Of a DNA stretch of 9,152 bases, positions 5,526-9,152 are shown one piece after another. Numbering within the stretch: the first letter of the stretch is position 1; the number at the start of each line of letters is the position of its first letter. Source of the stretch: Porphyrobacter sp. Lineage in GTDB: Bacteria; Pseudomonadota; Alphaproteobacteria; Sphingomonadales; Sphingomonadaceae. Under the pieces are notes generated by a model. The model did no database searches. It saw nothing but the letters and a program-made list of their open reading frames with translations, and had not been told where the DNA came from. The position numbers and the translations under genes are program-made. The stretch spans positions 1 through 9,152 of the forward strand of contig JAKFWB010000228.1 in the NCBI GenBank assembly GCA_021732945.1. The letters are read 5' to 3'.

Positions 5526-6674
5526 TCAGGCTTCGGCAGTGCGCGTGGCGCGGCCGGTGGCGTCAACCGCGATTGCCAGGCCGTCGTCGCCCTCGGCCAG
5601 GGCCTGTGCGTCTTCATCGCGCTGCTCCTGCAGGATCGACCAGCTTGCCAGAAACAGCCCAGCCACAAGCGGGCCGAGCACAATCCCCGAAAAGCCGAGG
5701 AAGCTGATGCCACCCAGCGTGGTGATCAGGATGATCCAGTCAGGAATGCCGGTATCGCGCCCCACCAATATCGGGCGCAGCACATTATCGGCCGAGGAGA
5801 TGACCACAAAGCCGACCACAAGCACGAAAATGCCCTGCCAGGTTGAGCCGACAATCAGCAGCCACAGGCCAATAGGCACGTAAACCGCGCCTGCGCCGAT
5901 CACAGGCACCAGCGCGAAGATCGTCATCAGCACTCCGAACAGCAGCGCGGATTCGAGCCCCACGATCAGGAAGCTGATCCCGCCCAGCACCCCCTGAACC
6001 AGTCCGACCACGCCCGATCCCTTGATCGTGGCGCGGACGATGCCAAGGAAGCGTTCTGCCAGGCGTTCGGTGATCTACCGTTCGACCGGGATAGTGCGCA
6101 GCACCGTGCGCCCGATCCGCTCGCCATCGCGCAGCAGGAAGAACATCACGTAAAGCCCGACGCTGAACGCCAGGACAAAGCTCAACGCGCCGCTGCCGAT
6201 AGAGACCGCCTGACCGGCGAGCCAGCCCGAGCTTTCGGCGAGCATCTCCTGCAACTTGACCTGCGCGCTTGCCATGTCGGCAAAGCCGCTGCGGTTGACC
6301 GCGTCCTGCGCCGGAGCGGGCAGCATGCTGTAGACCGAATCGAATGTGGCGGCGAGATCAATCGGTTGCGATTGCAGCCGGTTGATCAGCGCCAGCGCTT
6401 CCTGCACCACCATCGCGCCCAGCCACAGCGCGGGCACCAGCACCGCGAAGAAAATCACCAAAAGCGAGGCAATCGCGGCCGGATTGCGCCGTCCCCGCAG
6501 CTTTCGCAGCATCCAGCGATAGAGCGGCTGAAACATGATCGCCGCCAGAGCAGCCCACAGCAGCGGCTGAGCGAAGGGCCAGATGATCACCGCCATCAGC
6601 AGGCTGACCACCGCAAGGATGATCAGGAAGCTCGCCTGTTGCAATTCTTCGGTGCGGTGGGGCTGATGGGCCAT
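5526..6674 (-). pseudogene. AI-2E family permease interrupted by one in-frame TAG codon
   Basis: Reading from ATG 6674, the frame codes 199 residues ending IPVER. It then meets TAG at 6075-6077 and continues in the same frame for 182 more (ITERLAERFLGIVRATIKGS...) to TGA at 5526. Together the parts equal one normal AI-2E permease of about 382 residues. The N-terminal part has membrane segments at about 14-50, 66-90 and 150-181 with a periplasmic domain between. The C-terminal part has ATIKG, VGLVQGVLGG, the conserved SADNVLRPILVGR box and the closing GISFLGFSGIVLGPLVAG block. The family exports small molecules (autoinducer-2 in TqsA; Na+/H+ exchange has been reported for others). Nothing else is damaged, so the stop is either a very recent mutation or a sequence error. 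A GTG at 6011, 7 bp after AAGGG, could restart translation of the second half. The gene begins 20 bp after gyrB. Confidence 0.85.
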
Positions 6675-6694
6675 GGCGGGTCTTTCAGGGCAGG

Positions 6695-9152
<2,458 letters not shown>

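Overview
The window looks like a chromosomal segment of a GC-rich alphaproteobacterium, most likely order Sphingomonadales and possibly the Erythrobacteraceae. This rests on the strong G/C third-position bias of most genes, the alphaproteobacterial style of the GyrB and AI-2E proteins, and an inverted pair of the 'CTGAGCTTGTCGAAGG' repeat familiar from sphingomonad genomes. No tRNA, rRNA, CRISPR array, transposase or phage gene was seen. It is mostly ordinary core and housekeeping sequence; the points of interest are local.

Plus-strand block (1-4052). The window opens inside a methylcrotonyl-CoA carboxylase carboxyltransferase (beta) subunit gene, the biotin-dependent step of leucine catabolism. 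Nine bases later starts a small predicted exported protein of unknown function, with clearly lower G+C than its neighbours. Next come a PlsC-like acyltransferase and a DUF1295 (steroid 5-alpha-reductase-like) membrane protein whose reading frames overlap by 8 bp, a probable lipid-modifying pair. After a 136-bp gap carrying an 11-bp tandem repeat comes a TetR-type regulator.

Convergence point (4053-4165). The two halves of the window are transcribed towards each other. The gap between them holds two inverted copies of the sphingomonad repeat. Each copy can fold into its own hairpin, and the only two differences between the copies preserve pairing in that hairpin.

Minus-strand block (9152 down to 4166). 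In transcription order: gyrB (N-terminus beyond the window), an AI-2E family permease interrupted by one in-frame TAG codon, an M50B-like integral-membrane zinc metallopeptidase, and a SnoaL/NTF2-like protein. Gaps are 20, 14 and 47 bp, so the four may share a transcript. A small perfect hairpin lies in the last gap.

I did not find a convincing undescribed multi-gene system. The items most worth checking are the amber codon in the permease, the covarying repeat pair, the low-GC orphan exported protein, and the tandem repeat ahead of the TetR gene.
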